A stretch of DNA of 64,000 bases from Gluconobacter morbifer G707. GTDB taxonomy: Bacteria > Pseudomonadota > Alphaproteobacteria > Acetobacterales > Acetobacteraceae. Within the stretch, counting starts at the first letter, position 1, and each line of letters opens with the position of its first letter. The notes under the pieces were generated by a model. That model was not told the DNA's origin. It was given only the letters and a program-made list of their open reading frames with translations, and made no database searches. The stretch covers positions 496,001-560,000 of the forward strand of contig NZ_AGQV01000001.1 of the NCBI RefSeq assembly GCF_000234355.1, in the 5' to 3' direction. Below, piece after piece: positions 44,084 through 54,263 of this stretch. The translations under genes and the position numbers were made by a program.

Positions 44084-44277
44084 GTGGCAATCCTGAATTT
44101 TTAAAATATGTTTTGCTGCGATTGGAGCGGAGTGCTGCTCTCATGCTGCGAACGAGCTTGCAAGTGCCCGGGTTCATTTTATGGATTGCGAAAGCAGGCA
44201 TTGCATTTTGGCCACCTTTATGATAGGTGGACCATTCGTTTGAAATCCTGTTGTTTTACCCGAAGGGGGCCAGCCGC

Positions 44278-44673
44278 ATGGCGCGTGTAACCGTCGAAGA
44301 TTGCATCGAGAAGGTTCCTAACCGTTTCGAACTGGTCCTGCTGGCCGCCCAGCGCGCACGTGGCCTGTCCCGGGGCGAGGAGCTGCGGGTCGATCGCGAT
44401 AACGACAAGAACCCGGTTGTCGCGCTGCGTGAGATTGCGGAAGACAAGGTCGGTCTCGATGTTCTGCGCGAAGGCATCATCCGCTCCCTGACGCGCGCTC
44501 CCGAGCCTGAGCCTGTTGATGAGGAAGTGATGGATCTGATCCCGACGGATCAGAACATCTTTGGTCTTCAGGATGTCTCCGCCGAAGAAGAGCACGCACA
44601 TATGGCGGACAACATGTCTCCGGACGAGGCTTCGGCGATTGAAACCGCTCTGGGTGGCCGGGGACGCCGCTGA
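44278..44673 (+). CDS. rpoZ: RNA polymerase omega subunit
   Basis: 131 residues from ATG 44278 ([20 protein letters not shown]), the conserved omega start. The core omega fold ends near residue 75 (REIAEDKV). The acidic C-terminal extension is long, as is common in alphaproteobacteria. Omega aids RNA polymerase assembly and forms part of a ppGpp binding site. It precedes spoT by 35 bases, a conserved coupling of omega with ppGpp metabolism. GAAGGGGG lies upstream as ribosome site. Confidence 0.96.
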   Translation: MARVTVEDCIEKVPNRFELVLLAAQRARGLSRGEELRVDRDNDKNPVVALREIAEDKVGLDVLREGIIRSLTRAPEPEPVDEEVMDLIPTDQNIFGLQDVSAEEEHAHMADNMSPDEASAIETALGGRGRR

Positions 44674-44708
44674 TTTTTCACTCACCCTGCTGAAAGAGAG
44701 GGTGTCTC

Positions 44709-47006
44709 ATGCCTGATACATCCTCTCCCGAACCGCAGACTGCCGGCGCTACCGGCGATTTCAAGCCCTCCATCAGCGGGCTTCTGCGGCGGATCAGAAG
44801 TTACGATCCACAGGCCGATCTTTCTCTGGTCGAGGCCGCCTATGATGTGGCGGCCGATGCCCATGACGGGCAGCGTCGCGACAATGGCGACGCCTACATC
44901 ACCCATCCCATTGCCGTAGCGAATATCCTGGCCGGTTTCCGGATGGATGTGACGTCCATCATGGTCGGGCTGCTGCATGATACCGTCGAGGACACGGGCA
45001 TTTCGCGCGTGTCGCTTCAGGCCCGTTTCGGCGAGGATGTCGCTGCCCTTGTAGACGGCGTGACGAAGCTGACGCGCCTTGAACTGCAATCCGACCGGAC
45101 AAAACAGGCCGAGAATTTCCGCAAGCTTGTGCTCGCCATGTCGCGGGATATCCGTGTCCTGATCGTCAAGCTGGCGGATCGTCTGCACAATATGCGCACG
45201 CTGCATTACGTCCAGCGGCAGGACCGCCGGCAGCGTATCGCACGCGAGACGATGGATATTTACGCGCCTCTGGCCGAGCGTATCGGCATGGATCGCGTCA
45301 AGACGGAACTCCAGAACCTGTCCTTCGCCCAGCTTGAGCCTGAGGCGGATGCGTCCATCCGTGCCCGTCTGAACTTTCTGCGCGGGCAGGGGGCGGATGT
45401 CATCGAGCAGGTCCGCCGTGAACTGTCGGCGCTCTGCACGGAGGTGGGTGTTGAGAGGTTCGAGGTTACGGGGCGGGAAAAATCGCCCTTTTCCATCTGG
45501 GAGAAGATGCAGCGACGCAATGTGGCGTTTGAGCAGCTCTCGGACATCATGGCGTTCCGGCTGATCGTTCCCACGCGGGATGCCTGTTATGCGGCGCTGG
45601 GCGCGATTCATGGCGCCTATCCGATGATTGCTGGGCGTTTCAAGGACTATATCTCCACCCCCAAGGCCAATGGTTACCAGAGCCTTCATACGGGTGTGAC
45701 CCTGCGGCATCCGCGTAACCAGAAGATCGAAGTGCAGATACGCACGGAAGAAATGCACGATCTGGCTGAGAACGGTGTGGCGTCGCACTGGTCTTACAAG
45801 GAGAGCGCGACGCCGAGCGAGCGGGAGGCCGCGGCTCTTTCGTCAGCGTTCGGGGCGCATACCCGCAAGCTGCGCTGGGTTCAGGATCTGCTGGAAATCC
45901 TGGAGGACAGTCAGGCGCCGGACGAATTCCTCGAAAACACCAAGCTGGAGCTCTATCAGGACCAGGTTTTCTGCTTCACGCCCAAGGGCCAGCTCATCTC
46001 TCTGCCGCGGGGCGCAACGCCGGTCGATTTTGCCTATGCCGTGCATAGCCAGGTCGGTGACAGCTGCGTTGGAGCGAAGGTAAATGGCCGTCTCATGCCT
46101 TTGCGGCATGAGCTTCAGAATGGCGATCAGGTCGAGATCATGACGGCCCGGGGTGGCACGCCGTCGCCGTCCTGGGAACGGTTTGTCGTCACCGGCAAGG
46201 CGCGGGCCCGCGTTCGGCGGTTTGTTGCCCAGCAGCAGCGGCAGGTGAATCTGGACAACGGACGGGCTGCTATTGCCAAGGCTTTCCGTCAGGAAGGTGT
46301 GGATGGTTCCGAAAAGGTTCTGGAGGGTGTTCTCAAGGAGCTCCGGCAGACCAGCGTGGAAGACCTGTATGTTTCGGTCGGCAACGGACAGACGGGACCG
46401 CGGGATGTCGTGAACGCGGCCTATCCGGAGCTGCGGCAGAGCGTGCGGGCGCCGCGTATGGTGCCCGGGCTTTCTCCGCGCTTCGGTCAGTCGCTGATGC
46501 TGGGGGCGGGGAGCAGTACGTCCCGTTCCAGCGCGCCTGCCTCCGGGACGATCCTCAAGGGCGTGGGTGCCGGGATCGCCACCAGCTTCGCCGGTTGCTG
46601 CCGCCCGCTTCCCGGGGATCCGATTGTGGGCATCATTGCGCAGGGCAAGGGCATCACGGTGCATCGGCGCGGGTGCCAGAACCTGTCGGTCTTCGCGGAG
46701 ACGCCGGAACGTTTTCTGGAAATCGACTGGGATTACGAGGCTCTGGGCCGCCGCAAGGATGCCGCGCCCTATACGGCGCGACTGTCTGTCGTGGCGACCA
46801 ATGAGCCGGAAGTGCTGGCGACGCTGACCAACACGGCCGCCAAGCATCATGGCAGTGTCGTGAACCTGAAGATCGTGAACCGGCAGCTGGATTTCATGGA
46901 GATCCTCGTGGATCTGGAAGTCCGGGATCTTCGTCATCTTTCCACGCTGATTGCGGCCTTCCGGACGGCGGTGGGCGTCATGCAGGTCGAGCGCGCGAAG
47001 GGATGA
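44709..47006 (+). CDS. spoT: Bifunctional (p)ppGpp synthetase/hydrolase (Rel/SpoT)
   Basis: 765 residues in the long RSH layout. The hydrolase HD domain has HDTVEDT at 90-96. The synthetase domain has YQSLHTGV and FRLIVPTRDACYA. TGS (VFCFTPKGQLISLPRGATPVDFAYAVH), then helical and zinc-finger-like parts with FAGCCRPLPGDPI, and a C-terminal ACT domain with RLSVVATNEPEVLATLTN complete it. Both active sites look intact, as expected for the single long enzyme typical of alphaproteobacteria. It makes and removes the starvation alarmone ppGpp. Operon with rpoZ, acpS, lepB, rnc and era. Confidence 0.96.
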   Translation: MPDTSSPEPQTAGATGDFKPSISGLLRRIRSYDPQADLSLVEAAYDVAADAHDGQRRDNGDAYITHPIAVANILAGFRMDVTSIMVGLLHDTVEDTGISRVSLQARFGEDVAALVDGVTKLTRLELQSDRTKQAENFRKLVLAMSRDIRVLIVKLADRLHNMRTLHYVQRQDRRQRIARETMDIYAPLAERIGMDRVKTELQNLSFAQLEPEADASIRARLNFLRGQGADVIEQVRRELSALCTEVGVERFEVTGREKSPFSIWEKMQRRNVAFEQLSDIMAFRLIVPTRDACYAALGAIHGAYPMIAGRFKDYISTPKANGYQSLHTGVTLRHPRNQKIEVQIRTEEMHDLAENGVASHWSYKESATPSEREAAALSSAFGAHTRKLRWVQDLLEILEDSQAPDEFLENTKLELYQDQVFCFTPKGQLISLPRGATPVDFAYAVHSQVGDSCVGAKVNGRLMPLRHELQNGDQVEIMTARGGTPSPSWERFVVTGKARARVRRFVAQQQRQVNLDNGRAAIAKAFRQEGVDGSEKVLEGVLKELRQTSVEDLYVSVGNGQTGPRDVVNAAYPELRQSVRAPRMVPGLSPRFGQSLMLGAGSSTSRSSAPASGTILKGVGAGIATSFAGCCRPLPGDPIVGIIAQGKGITVHRRGCQNLSVFAETPERFLEIDWDYEALGRRKDAAPYTARLSVVATNEPEVLATLTNTAAKHHGSVVNLKIVNRQLDFMEILVDLEVRDLRHLSTLIAAFRTAVGVMQVERAKG

Positions 47007-47010
47007 CGGC

Positions 47011-47415
47011 GTGATCCTCGGGATGGGGACGGATCTGTGCATGATTTCCCGGATTGAACGCAGCATCGCGCGCTTCGGGGACCGGTTTCTCGCGCGGGTC
47101 TATACGGAGGCCGAGCGCGCTCATGCGGACAGACTTGCGGGAGCAGCGCGGATGGGGAGCTATGCCAAGCGCTGGGCAGCAAAGGAAGCCTGCGCCAAGG
47201 CTCTGGGGACCGGCTTTGCGCAGGGTGTGCAGCTTCAGGACATCGGCGTCTGCAATGACGGGAAGGGAGCGCCCCGTCTGGCTCTGCGGGGACGCGCGCG
47301 GGAGGTGCTGGAGGGGCTGGCGCCGGAAGGCAGCCGGGCGGAGGTGCTTCTCAGCATGACGGATGATCCGCCTTTTGCCCTGGCGCAGGTTCTCATTCAG
47401 TCCGTCAGGACGTGA
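47011..47415 (+). CDS. acpS: Holo-[acyl-carrier-protein] synthase
   Basis: 134 residues starting at GTG 47011, with AAGGGA before it; the conserved N-terminus is ILGMGTDLCMISRIE with the Mg-binding Asp. The second motif is RWAAKEACAKALGTGF. Transfers 4'-phosphopantetheine from CoA to ACP, making it active for fatty acid and lipid A synthesis. Four bases after the spoT stop. The frame is open upstream inside spoT; that part is noncoding. Confidence 0.94.
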   Translation: MILGMGTDLCMISRIERSIARFGDRFLARVYTEAERAHADRLAGAARMGSYAKRWAAKEACAKALGTGFAQGVQLQDIGVCNDGKGAPRLALRGRAREVLEGLAPEGSRAEVLLSMTDDPPFALAQVLIQSVRT

Positions 47416-47456
47416 AGCGCTCGCCATTAAGGCCAACCTGCGTTAAGAGCGGGATC

Positions 47457-48272
47457 ATGACACAGGAGAACAAGCCCGTGCAGGGTTCTGACAGTTCAGG
47501 CGAGAAACCCGCCCGTCGTGAAGAGACGTTCGGGGAAAGCCTGCGGTATTTTGGCGTATTGCTGCTGGCTGTCTTTGCCGTCCGCTCGATGGTGGTGGAG
47601 CCGTTCAATATTCCATCCGGGTCCATGATCCCCACTCTGCAGATCGGGGATTTCGTGCTGGTCACGAAGTTCAGTTACGGTTATTCGCGGTTCTCCTTTC
47701 CCTTTTCTCCCAATCTGTTCAGCGGGCGTATCCTTGGTTCCGAGCCGCATCGCGGGGATGTGGCGGTTTTCCGTTACACGCATGATACGTCGATTGATTA
47801 CATCAAGCGGGTTGTCGGGCTGCCGGGCGATCATATCCAGATGACCGGTGGCAAGCTTTATCTCAATGGCCTTGAGGTTCCGCGTGATTCTCTCGGGCAC
47901 TATCAGACGCTGGATGAAAACAACCGTCTCCTGAGCGGGGAGCGGTACCGGGAGCATCTGCCGGGCAGCAACGGGCGCCAGCCGGTTGTGCATGACATCC
48001 TGAAGCTGACGGATGAAGGCTTTGCCAACGACACCCCGGAATACGTGGTGCCGGACGGGTATTTCTTCGCCATGGGTGATGACCGGGATGACAGTGCGGA
48101 CAGCCGTTTCCAAGGTGATGGTCCGGATGATCTTGGTTTCGTGCCGATGCAAAATCTGGTGGGACGGGCGCCTGTTGTCCTGTTTTCCGTCGATATGCGG
48201 CATCCTGTCTGGGCGTTCTGGTACTGGCCGGCCGAAATCCGCTGGAACCGTTTTCTGCATCTCGTCACATGA
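47457..48272 (+). CDS. lepB: Signal peptidase I
   Basis: 271 residues from ATG 47457; GTG 47412, overlapping the acpS end, would add 15 residues and is an alternative. One membrane helix (YFGVLLLAVFAVRSMVV), then catalytic Ser in NIPSGSMIPTL, the general-base Lys in YIKRVVGLPGD, and the GDDRDDSADSR box. It removes signal peptides from exported proteins at the outer face of the inner membrane. The start of rnc overlaps its stop by ATGA-type coupling. Confidence 0.95.
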   Translation: MTQENKPVQGSDSSGEKPARREETFGESLRYFGVLLLAVFAVRSMVVEPFNIPSGSMIPTLQIGDFVLVTKFSYGYSRFSFPFSPNLFSGRILGSEPHRGDVAVFRYTHDTSIDYIKRVVGLPGDHIQMTGGKLYLNGLEVPRDSLGHYQTLDENNRLLSGERYREHLPGSNGRQPVVHDILKLTDEGFANDTPEYVVPDGYFFAMGDDRDDSADSRFQGDGPDDLGFVPMQNLVGRAPVVLFSVDMRHPVWAFWYWPAEIRWNRFLHLVT

Positions 48273-49003
48273 AGCTTACTCTCAAAGACGCCATGGACAG
48301 GATGGAGCGGGTTCTCGGGCATACATTTTCCCGGCCTGAACTCCTGCGTGAAGCCCTGACCCACCGTTCGGCCGTATCCGGTCGTGATCCCCGCCGGTCC
48401 CGGAAGGCGCAGCCTCCGAAGGGCACGGGCTCGAACGAGCGGCTTGAATTCATTGGGGATCGTGTGCTCGGGCTGCTGATGGCGGAATGGCTGCTGGAGC
48501 GTTATCCCGAGGAGCAGGAAGGCGCACTTGGCCCCAGGCATGCCCATCTCGTGTCCCGGACCGTTCTGGCTGATATTGCCGATGATCTGGAACTGGAGGA
48601 GGCCCTCCAGATTTCTCCCCATGAGGAAAGCGCGGGCATCCGCCGTCTTTCCAGCATCCGTGCGGATGCGATGGAGGCCCTGCTTGGGGCGCTTTATCTG
48701 GACGGTGGCATGGAGCCGGCGCGGCGTGTCGTCCGCCAGTACTGGGATTTCCGGATCGACAGTCAGGCCCGTCCGCACAAGGAGCCCAAGACGCTGCTTC
48801 AGGAATATCTCCTGTCCAAGGGTCTGCCTCTGCCACAGTATGAGCTGCTGTCGTCGGAAGGGCCGTCCCATGCGCCGGTGTTCCGGGTGGGGGTGAGCGC
48901 GCAGGACAGGACGGGGCAGGGAACGGCCGGTAGCAAAAGGCTGGCGGAAAGTGCGGCGGCGACCGATCTTCTCAGAAAACTTGGCCAGCATGTGGCTTCC
49001 TGA
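48269..49003 (+). CDS. rnc: Ribonuclease III
   Basis: 244 residues. The RNase III signature NERLEFIGDRVLGLLMAEWL and metal-binding DAMEALLGALYLDGG are present, followed by a double-stranded-RNA-binding domain (KTLLQEYLLSKGLPLPQYEL ... AAATDLLRKL). It cuts double-stranded RNA, including rRNA precursors. Start overlaps the lepB stop by four bases. Immediately upstream of era, the common rnc-era order. Confidence 0.96.
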   Translation: MKLTLKDAMDRMERVLGHTFSRPELLREALTHRSAVSGRDPRRSRKAQPPKGTGSNERLEFIGDRVLGLLMAEWLLERYPEEQEGALGPRHAHLVSRTVLADIADDLELEEALQISPHEESAGIRRLSSIRADAMEALLGALYLDGGMEPARRVVRQYWDFRIDSQARPHKEPKTLLQEYLLSKGLPLPQYELLSSEGPSHAPVFRVGVSAQDRTGQGTAGSKRLAESAAATDLLRKLGQHVAS

Positions 49004-49042
49004 GCGACTCGTGGAGGGACGCCAGTGGAAAAGGACCAGAAC

Positions 49043-49930
49043 ATGACCACGCGTTGCGGCTTCGTGGCCCTTGTCGGCGCACCGAATGCCGGTAAATCGA
49101 CTCTTCTGAACCGACTGGCCGGCGCCAAGCTGTCCATCGTCAGCCCCAAGGCCCAGACGACCCGTTTCCGGACGCTGGGCATCGTCATGCATGAGGGCGC
49201 GCAGATCATTCTTGTGGATCTGCCCGGCATCTTCAAGCCGCGGCGCAGGCTGGACCGTGCGATGGTCAATGCTGCGTGGACGGGATCACAGGATGCCGAT
49301 CTGACCCTGTTGCTGGTGGATGCGAAAGCCGGTCTGCGGGATGACGTGCGTGAAATCATCGGCCGTCTGGCGGGAAGCGGGAAACGCGTCTGGCTGGTGC
49401 TGAACAAGACGGATCTCGTCGACCGTGCAGAGTTGCTGCCCCTGACCAGAGAGATCAGTGACCTCATTCCGGTGGAGCATGTCTTCATGCTCAGCGCCCG
49501 TTCGGGGGATGGCGTGAAGGATCTGATGGACCGTCTGGCCGCCGAACTGCCGGAGGGGCCGTATCTTTATCCCGAGGATGACCTGACCGATCTGCCTGAC
49601 CGTCTGCTGGCCGCCGAACTGGTGCGGGAGCAGATCTTCATGCAGACGCATGAGGAAATTCCCTATCAGGCGACCGTTGAGACCGAAAGTTTCAAGGAGC
49701 GTCCTGACGGTTCGGTGCGGATCGAGGTGACGATCTATGTGTCCCGTCCCGGCCACAAGGCGATCCTGATCGGGGAGGGGGGGCACAAGATCAAGTCGAT
49801 CGGGGCCCGGGCCCGCGCCGAGCTTCAGGACCTTCTGGGCCGGACGTGTCATCTGTTCCTCAATGTCAAGGAACGGGCCGGATGGGACGAGGAAAAGGCC
49901 CGTCTGAGGGCAATCGGCCTAGAGGACTGA
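49043..49930 (+). CDS. era: GTPase Era
   Basis: 295 residues from ATG 49043 (MTTRCGFVALVGAPNAGKST); GTG 49025 is a second possible start, both with purine-rich ribosome sites. G1 is GAPNAGKS, G3 is DLPGI, G4 is NKTD. The C-terminal KH domain has GHKAILIGEGGHKIKSIG. Era binds the 3' end of 16S rRNA and assists 30S maturation. Last gene of the rpoZ operon; a 119-base gap follows before pyrH. Confidence 0.96.
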   Translation: MTTRCGFVALVGAPNAGKSTLLNRLAGAKLSIVSPKAQTTRFRTLGIVMHEGAQIILVDLPGIFKPRRRLDRAMVNAAWTGSQDADLTLLLVDAKAGLRDDVREIIGRLAGSGKRVWLVLNKTDLVDRAELLPLTREISDLIPVEHVFMLSARSGDGVKDLMDRLAAELPEGPYLYPEDDLTDLPDRLLAAELVREQIFMQTHEEIPYQATVETESFKERPDGSVRIEVTIYVSRPGHKAILIGEGGHKIKSIGARARAELQDLLGRTCHLFLNVKERAGWDEEKARLRAIGLED

Positions 49931-50049
49931 GCGGGGTTCCGCTGCCCGGGGCGGGAGGTGTTTCATCTCTTCCTGCTCCCTTTGCTTGTTCGCAGCCCCT
50001 TGCGTCTGTATGACAGGCCCACGTCAAGACAACCCAGCCAGAGACGCGC

Positions 50050-50790
50050 ATGATGACCGAAAAACGAGAAGAAACGCCCTCCTATAAACGCGTCCTGCTG
50101 AAAGTGTCCGGTGAGGCGCTGATGGGCAACGGGTCGTCCGGTGTCGATCCGGAAATGGTGGACATGGTGGCCGCCGACATCGCCGAAGTGGTGAAGTCTG
50201 GCGTTCAGGTCTGTCTGGTGGTGGGAGGTGGCAACATCTTCCGTGGTCTGTCGGCCGCCGCGCGCGGCATGGACCGGGCGCAGGGCGATTATGCCGGCAT
50301 GCTCGCCACCGTCATCAACGCCCTGATGCTCCAGAACGGTCTGGAACGGCAGGGGCTTGAGACGCGCGTCATGACCGCCATTCACATGTCGGCCATTGCC
50401 GAGCCGTATATCCGGCGCCGGGCCGTGCGCCACATGGAAAAAGGGCGTGTGGTGATTTTCGCCGCGGGCACGGGTAATCCGTTCTTCACGACGGATACCG
50501 CCGCGGCGCTGCGCGCCAATGAAATGGAGTGCGACGCCCTGTTCAAGGGGACGCAGGTCGATGGAATCTATTCCGATGATCCGCGCCGCAATCCGGATGC
50601 CGAGCGTTATGACCGGCTGACATACATGGACGTGCTGGCCCGTCAGCTCAACGTCATGGATGCGGCGGCGATCAGTCTTGCCCGTGAAAATAAATTGCCC
50701 ATCGTGGTCTTCAACATGCATGCTCCCGGGGCTTTTGGCGCCGTTGTCCGCAGCGAAGGCCGCTTCACCAAGGTTGTCGAAGCAGAGTAA
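50050..50790 (+). CDS. pyrH: UMP kinase
   Basis: 246 residues. The amino-acid-kinase fold shows [14 protein letters not shown] at the start, [10 protein letters not shown], and the [18 protein letters not shown] loop. It phosphorylates UMP to UDP and is regulated by GTP and UTP in the family. First gene of a long unit toward frr, uppS, cdsA, dxr, rseP and bamA. ATG at 50050 or the next codon. Confidence 0.96.
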   Translation: MMTEKREETPSYKRVLLKVSGEALMGNGSSGVDPEMVDMVAADIAEVVKSGVQVCLVVGGGNIFRGLSAAARGMDRAQGDYAGMLATVINALMLQNGLERQGLETRVMTAIHMSAIAEPYIRRRAVRHMEKGRVVIFAAGTGNPFFTTDTAAALRANEMECDALFKGTQVDGIYSDDPRRNPDAERYDRLTYMDVLARQLNVMDAAAISLARENKLPIVVFNMHAPGAFGAVVRSEGRFTKVVEAE

Positions 50791-50859
50791 GGCTTCACAG
50801 CCAGCGAATTTTCGGGGTCCGTGTTGCGGGCCCCTGTTGAATCAGAGAGGAACAGCTCA

Positions 50860-51426
50860 ATGCCTGCTGACCTGAAAGACCTCATCGCTGACCTGACGCG
50901 CCGGATGGATGGCGCGATGGAAAGTCTCCGCCGTGACCTTTCCGGCCTGCGTTCCGGTCGGGCCAGTCCGAACCTGCTGGAACCGGTACGGGTCGAGGCC
51001 TATGGGTCGGAAGTGCCGCTGTCGCAGGTCGGGTCCATTGCCGTTCCGGAAGCCCGGATGCTGACGGTTTCGGTCTGGGACCGGACAGTCGTGGGAGCCG
51101 TGGAGCGCGCCATCCGTGACAGCGGGCTGGGTCTGAACCCAGCTGCCGACGGCCAGACGATCCGTGTTCCCATTCCCGCCCTGACGGAAGAACGCCGCAA
51201 CGAACTGGCCCGTGCGGCCAGCCGCTATGCGGAGAACGCCAAGATTGCCGTGCGTGGTGTGCGTCGTGACGGCATGGAGCAGACCAAGGCGCTGGAGAAG
51301 AAAAGCGAAATCAGCCAGGACGACATGAAGAGCTGGACGGATGCGATCCAGAAGCTGACGGATCAGTACGTCAAGAAGGTTGACGACGTTCTTGCGGACA
51401 AAGAACGCGAGATCAAGCAGGTCTGA
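50860..51426 (+). CDS. frr: Ribosome recycling factor
   Basis: 188 residues starting at ATG 50860, with AGAGGAACAG upstream. The three-helix bundle and beta domain are recognised by [20 protein letters not shown] near the start and [15 protein letters not shown] at the end. With EF-G it splits post-termination ribosomes. Follows pyrH by 69 bases, the usual pyrH-frr pairing. Confidence 0.96.
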   Translation: MPADLKDLIADLTRRMDGAMESLRRDLSGLRSGRASPNLLEPVRVEAYGSEVPLSQVGSIAVPEARMLTVSVWDRTVVGAVERAIRDSGLGLNPAADGQTIRVPIPALTEERRNELARAASRYAENAKIAVRGVRRDGMEQTKALEKKSEISQDDMKSWTDAIQKLTDQYVKKVDDVLADKEREIKQV

Positions 51427-51434
51427 CCCTTCTC

Positions 51435-52202
51435 TTGGCTGCTGGTTCCCTTCCTCATCCCGTTGCCGCCCTGCCGTCCACTCCGGATGGAGAAGGACCG
51501 GTCGTTCCCGTGCATGTCGCCATGATCATGGATGGGAACGGCCGCTGGGCGCATGCGCGCAAGCTGCCTGTGGCTGCCGGGCACCGGCAGGGGGCCGAGG
51601 CGGTACAGGACTGTGTGCGTTCGGCCATCCGTCAGGGTGTCCGTTATCTTACGCTTTACGCGTTTTCCTCGGAAAACTGGCGTCGCTCCGCGCAGGAAGT
51701 GGGTGATCTGACGTCCCTTCTGCGCTTTTACCTGCGTCACAAGCTGAACGAACTTCACGAGCAGGGCGTGCGTCTGCGCATCATCGGGGAGCCTGAGCGG
51801 TTTGAAGGTGCACTGCGGGAAGAGTTGCAGCGGGCGGAGGCCAAGACCCTCAATAATGAAACTCTGACCCTGACGCTGGCCCTGTCGTATGGTGGGCGGG
51901 CGGATATTGCGCAGGCCGCGCGCACGCTGGCCCTACGGGTCAGCCGGGGGGAACTGGACCCTGCCAGCATCGATGAGACGCTGCTGGCGGCTGCGCTCCA
52001 GACGGCTGACATGCCGGATCCGGATCTGGTCATCCGGACCAGCGGGGAGTGTCGGCTTTCCAATTTCCTGCTCTGGCAGAGCGCTTATGCCGAACTGGTG
52101 TTCATGGACGTCCTGTGGCCCGATTTCGGGGAAGCGGAATTTCTTGAGGCCCTGTCCCGCTATGCCGGGCGGAAGCGGCGTTTCGGAGGGCGGCCGTCAT
52201 GA
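51435..52202 (+). CDS. uppS: Undecaprenyl diphosphate synthase
   Basis: 255 residues in this frame, apparently from TTG 51435; no ATG lies before the conserved HVAMIMDGNGRWA region. Catalytic Asp is in MDGNGRW. TLYAFSSENWRRS is the substrate-binding signature, and the C-terminal RTSGECRLSNFLLWQSAYAE is diagnostic. It condenses isopentenyl diphosphate to the C55 carrier for peptidoglycan and O-antigen. Eight bases after frr; the start of cdsA overlaps its stop. Confidence 0.94.
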   Translation: MAAGSLPHPVAALPSTPDGEGPVVPVHVAMIMDGNGRWAHARKLPVAAGHRQGAEAVQDCVRSAIRQGVRYLTLYAFSSENWRRSAQEVGDLTSLLRFYLRHKLNELHEQGVRLRIIGEPERFEGALREELQRAEAKTLNNETLTLTLALSYGGRADIAQAARTLALRVSRGELDPASIDETLLAAALQTADMPDPDLVIRTSGECRLSNFLLWQSAYAELVFMDVLWPDFGEAEFLEALSRYAGRKRRFGGRPS

Positions 52203-53044
52203 GTTCCTCCCGCTGGTCCGATCTTCGTCTGCGGCTGATGTCGGCGGTTGTGCTCGTTTCCGTCGCCGGGTTCTGTATCTGGCAGGGCGGTCCCGTTTAT
52301 GACGCGCTGATCCTGCTGGCGATGTTCGGGCTGGTCTGGGAGGGCGAGACGCTTCTGGGGCAGCCTCTGAAAAGCTGGCGTGGCGTGCTGCTCCTTCTGT
52401 GGCCGCTCATCGCTGGGGCGGCGGCGCTGCACGGAGACTGGCGGAGTGCGGTGTGGATGGCCTTGCCTGCGCTTATGCTCGGTACTTTCCCTGCGATGCC
52501 CGTCATCGTGTCCATTTTCGGGGGGCTGTCGCTGCTCTGGCTGCGCCATCTCCCGGCCGGGATCCCTTCCGTCCTGTTTGTCCTGTCCGTCGTCATCGCG
52601 AGTGACAGCGCGGCTTATGTGACGGGGCGGATTTTCGGTGGACCGAAGCTTGCTCCCACCATTTCGCCGGGCAAGACCCGGTCCGGTGCCCTTGGCGGCC
52701 TGGTTGGTGCGGCCTGTGCCGGAGGTGCTGTCGCGTTTCTTTCCGGATCGGGGCATGTTGCGGGCGGTTTTGCGTGGGGCGCTGTTCTGGGTATGTTTTC
52801 CCAGAGCGGGGACCTGCTGGAGAGCGCCGTGAAGCGTCGTCTTGGCGTCAAGGATTCCGGGCGGCTCATTCCGGGGCATGGCGGTCTGCTGGACCGGTTT
52901 GACGGTCTTCTCGCGGCGGTCCCGCTGGCGGCCCTGCTGTCCCTGGCCGCGTCTGGCCAGGTTTTCTGGTCAGTTACACCCGCGGATCTGGCTGGCGGGT
53001 CTGCACATCATACCATTTCTCAGGGGAGTCTTTCGCATGACTGA
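52199..53044 (+). CDS. cdsA: Phosphatidate cytidylyltransferase
   Basis: 281 residues with about seven membrane helices. The C-terminal family signature SAVKRRLGVKDSGRLIPGHGG (split here as SAVKRRLGVKD then PGHGGLLDRFDG) is present. It makes CDP-diacylglycerol, the precursor of phospholipids. Start overlaps uppS stop by ATGA; its own end overlaps the dxr start. Confidence 0.95.
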   Translation: MSSSRWSDLRLRLMSAVVLVSVAGFCIWQGGPVYDALILLAMFGLVWEGETLLGQPLKSWRGVLLLLWPLIAGAAALHGDWRSAVWMALPALMLGTFPAMPVIVSIFGGLSLLWLRHLPAGIPSVLFVLSVVIASDSAAYVTGRIFGGPKLAPTISPGKTRSGALGGLVGAACAGGAVAFLSGSGHVAGGFAWGAVLGMFSQSGDLLESAVKRRLGVKDSGRLIPGHGGLLDRFDGLLAAVPLAALLSLAASGQVFWSVTPADLAGGSAHHTISQGSLSHD

Positions 53045-54263
53045 CGGTTCTGTCAGCGGGACACGGCGTCGCATAACCGTGCTGGGCAGTACGGGCAGCA
53101 TCGGGACATCCACGGTGGATTTGCTCAGGCGGATGCCGGATGAAATCGAGGTCCGCGCTCTGGTGGGAGGGCGGAACGTGGCCCTTCTGGCCGAGCAGGC
53201 CCGGGAACTGAAGGCGGGACTCGCCGTCATTCATGACGAGGAGCTGCACGACGAGCTGAAGTCGCGTCTTGCCGGTTCCGGGGTGCGAACCGCCGCGGGG
53301 CGTCAGGCCGTCATTGAGGCCGGGGCGATGGAAGCAGACTGGACCATGGCCGCCATCACGGGGGCGGCGGGGCTAGAGCCGACACTCGCAGCCGCGCGCA
53401 ATGGCCGGTCCGTGGCGCTGGCCAACAAGGAAGCGCTGGTCTGTGCGGGCGATGTGATGCTGCGCGTTGTGGCGGAAGCCGGGGCCAAGCTCCTGCCTGT
53501 CGATTCGGAACATAACGCCATTGCCCAGTCCTTGGGTGGCAACGACATGGAAGCGGTCGAAAAGATCATTCTGACGGCATCTGGTGGCCCGTTCCGGCAG
53601 TCCACGCTGGAAGAGATGCGGGCGGCTACGCCTGAAAAGGCGCTCCGTCATCCGACATGGTCGATGGGGGCGAAAATCACGATCGATTCAGCGTCCATGG
53701 CCAACAAGGGGCTGGAAGTCATCGAGGCTGCGCGTCTGTTCGGGCTCACGGAGGACCGGATTGATGTTCTGGTTCATCCGCAGTCGGTGGTTCATGGTCT
53801 GGTGCAGTTCCGCGATGGAAGTCTCGTCTCCCAGATGGGATCGGCCGACATGCGCATTCCCATCGCCCATACGCTGGCCTGGCCCCGGCGGATGGAGACC
53901 CCATGCGAACGGCTGAACCTTGCCGCTTACGGGCAACTGACCTTCGAAGCGCCTGACGAGGTACGGTTTGCGCCCCTGCGTCTGGCCCGGCAGGTCCTGC
54001 GGGCTGGTGGGGCGGCGCCGGCGGTGTTCTCGGCGGCCAATGAAGTGGCGGTGGAGGCTTTCCTGAACCGCCGGATTGGTTTCCTCGGCATCGGGGAGAC
54101 GATTGACGCCGCCCTTCAGGCCATGACCGAAAATCCCGAACTGACGACGCTGGATGAGGTCCTGGCATGGGATGCCCGCGGGCGGGCGCTGGCGGAGGAG
54201 CACATCCTGCGGACCAGCGGGCGTCTGCGTAACGATGTGAGCGAGACCATTCTGCATGCATGA
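53037..54263 (+). CDS. dxr: 1-deoxy-D-xylulose 5-phosphate reductoisomerase
   Basis: 408 residues from ATG 53037, inside the last codons of cdsA. NADPH-binding GSTGSIGTSTVDL near residue 18, LANKEALVCAG, metal and substrate residues in DSEHNAIAQ and ASGGPFR, and the SMANKGLEVIEA motif are all present. First committed step of the MEP isoprenoid pathway, providing isopentenyl units for UppS upstream and for ubiquinone and hopanoids. Confidence 0.97.
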   Translation: MTDGSVSGTRRRITVLGSTGSIGTSTVDLLRRMPDEIEVRALVGGRNVALLAEQARELKAGLAVIHDEELHDELKSRLAGSGVRTAAGRQAVIEAGAMEADWTMAAITGAAGLEPTLAAARNGRSVALANKEALVCAGDVMLRVVAEAGAKLLPVDSEHNAIAQSLGGNDMEAVEKIILTASGGPFRQSTLEEMRAATPEKALRHPTWSMGAKITIDSASMANKGLEVIEAARLFGLTEDRIDVLVHPQSVVHGLVQFRDGSLVSQMGSADMRIPIAHTLAWPRRMETPCERLNLAAYGQLTFEAPDEVRFAPLRLARQVLRAGGAAPAVFSAANEVAVEAFLNRRIGFLGIGETIDAALQAMTENPELTTLDEVLAWDARGRALAEEHILRTSGRLRNDVSETILHA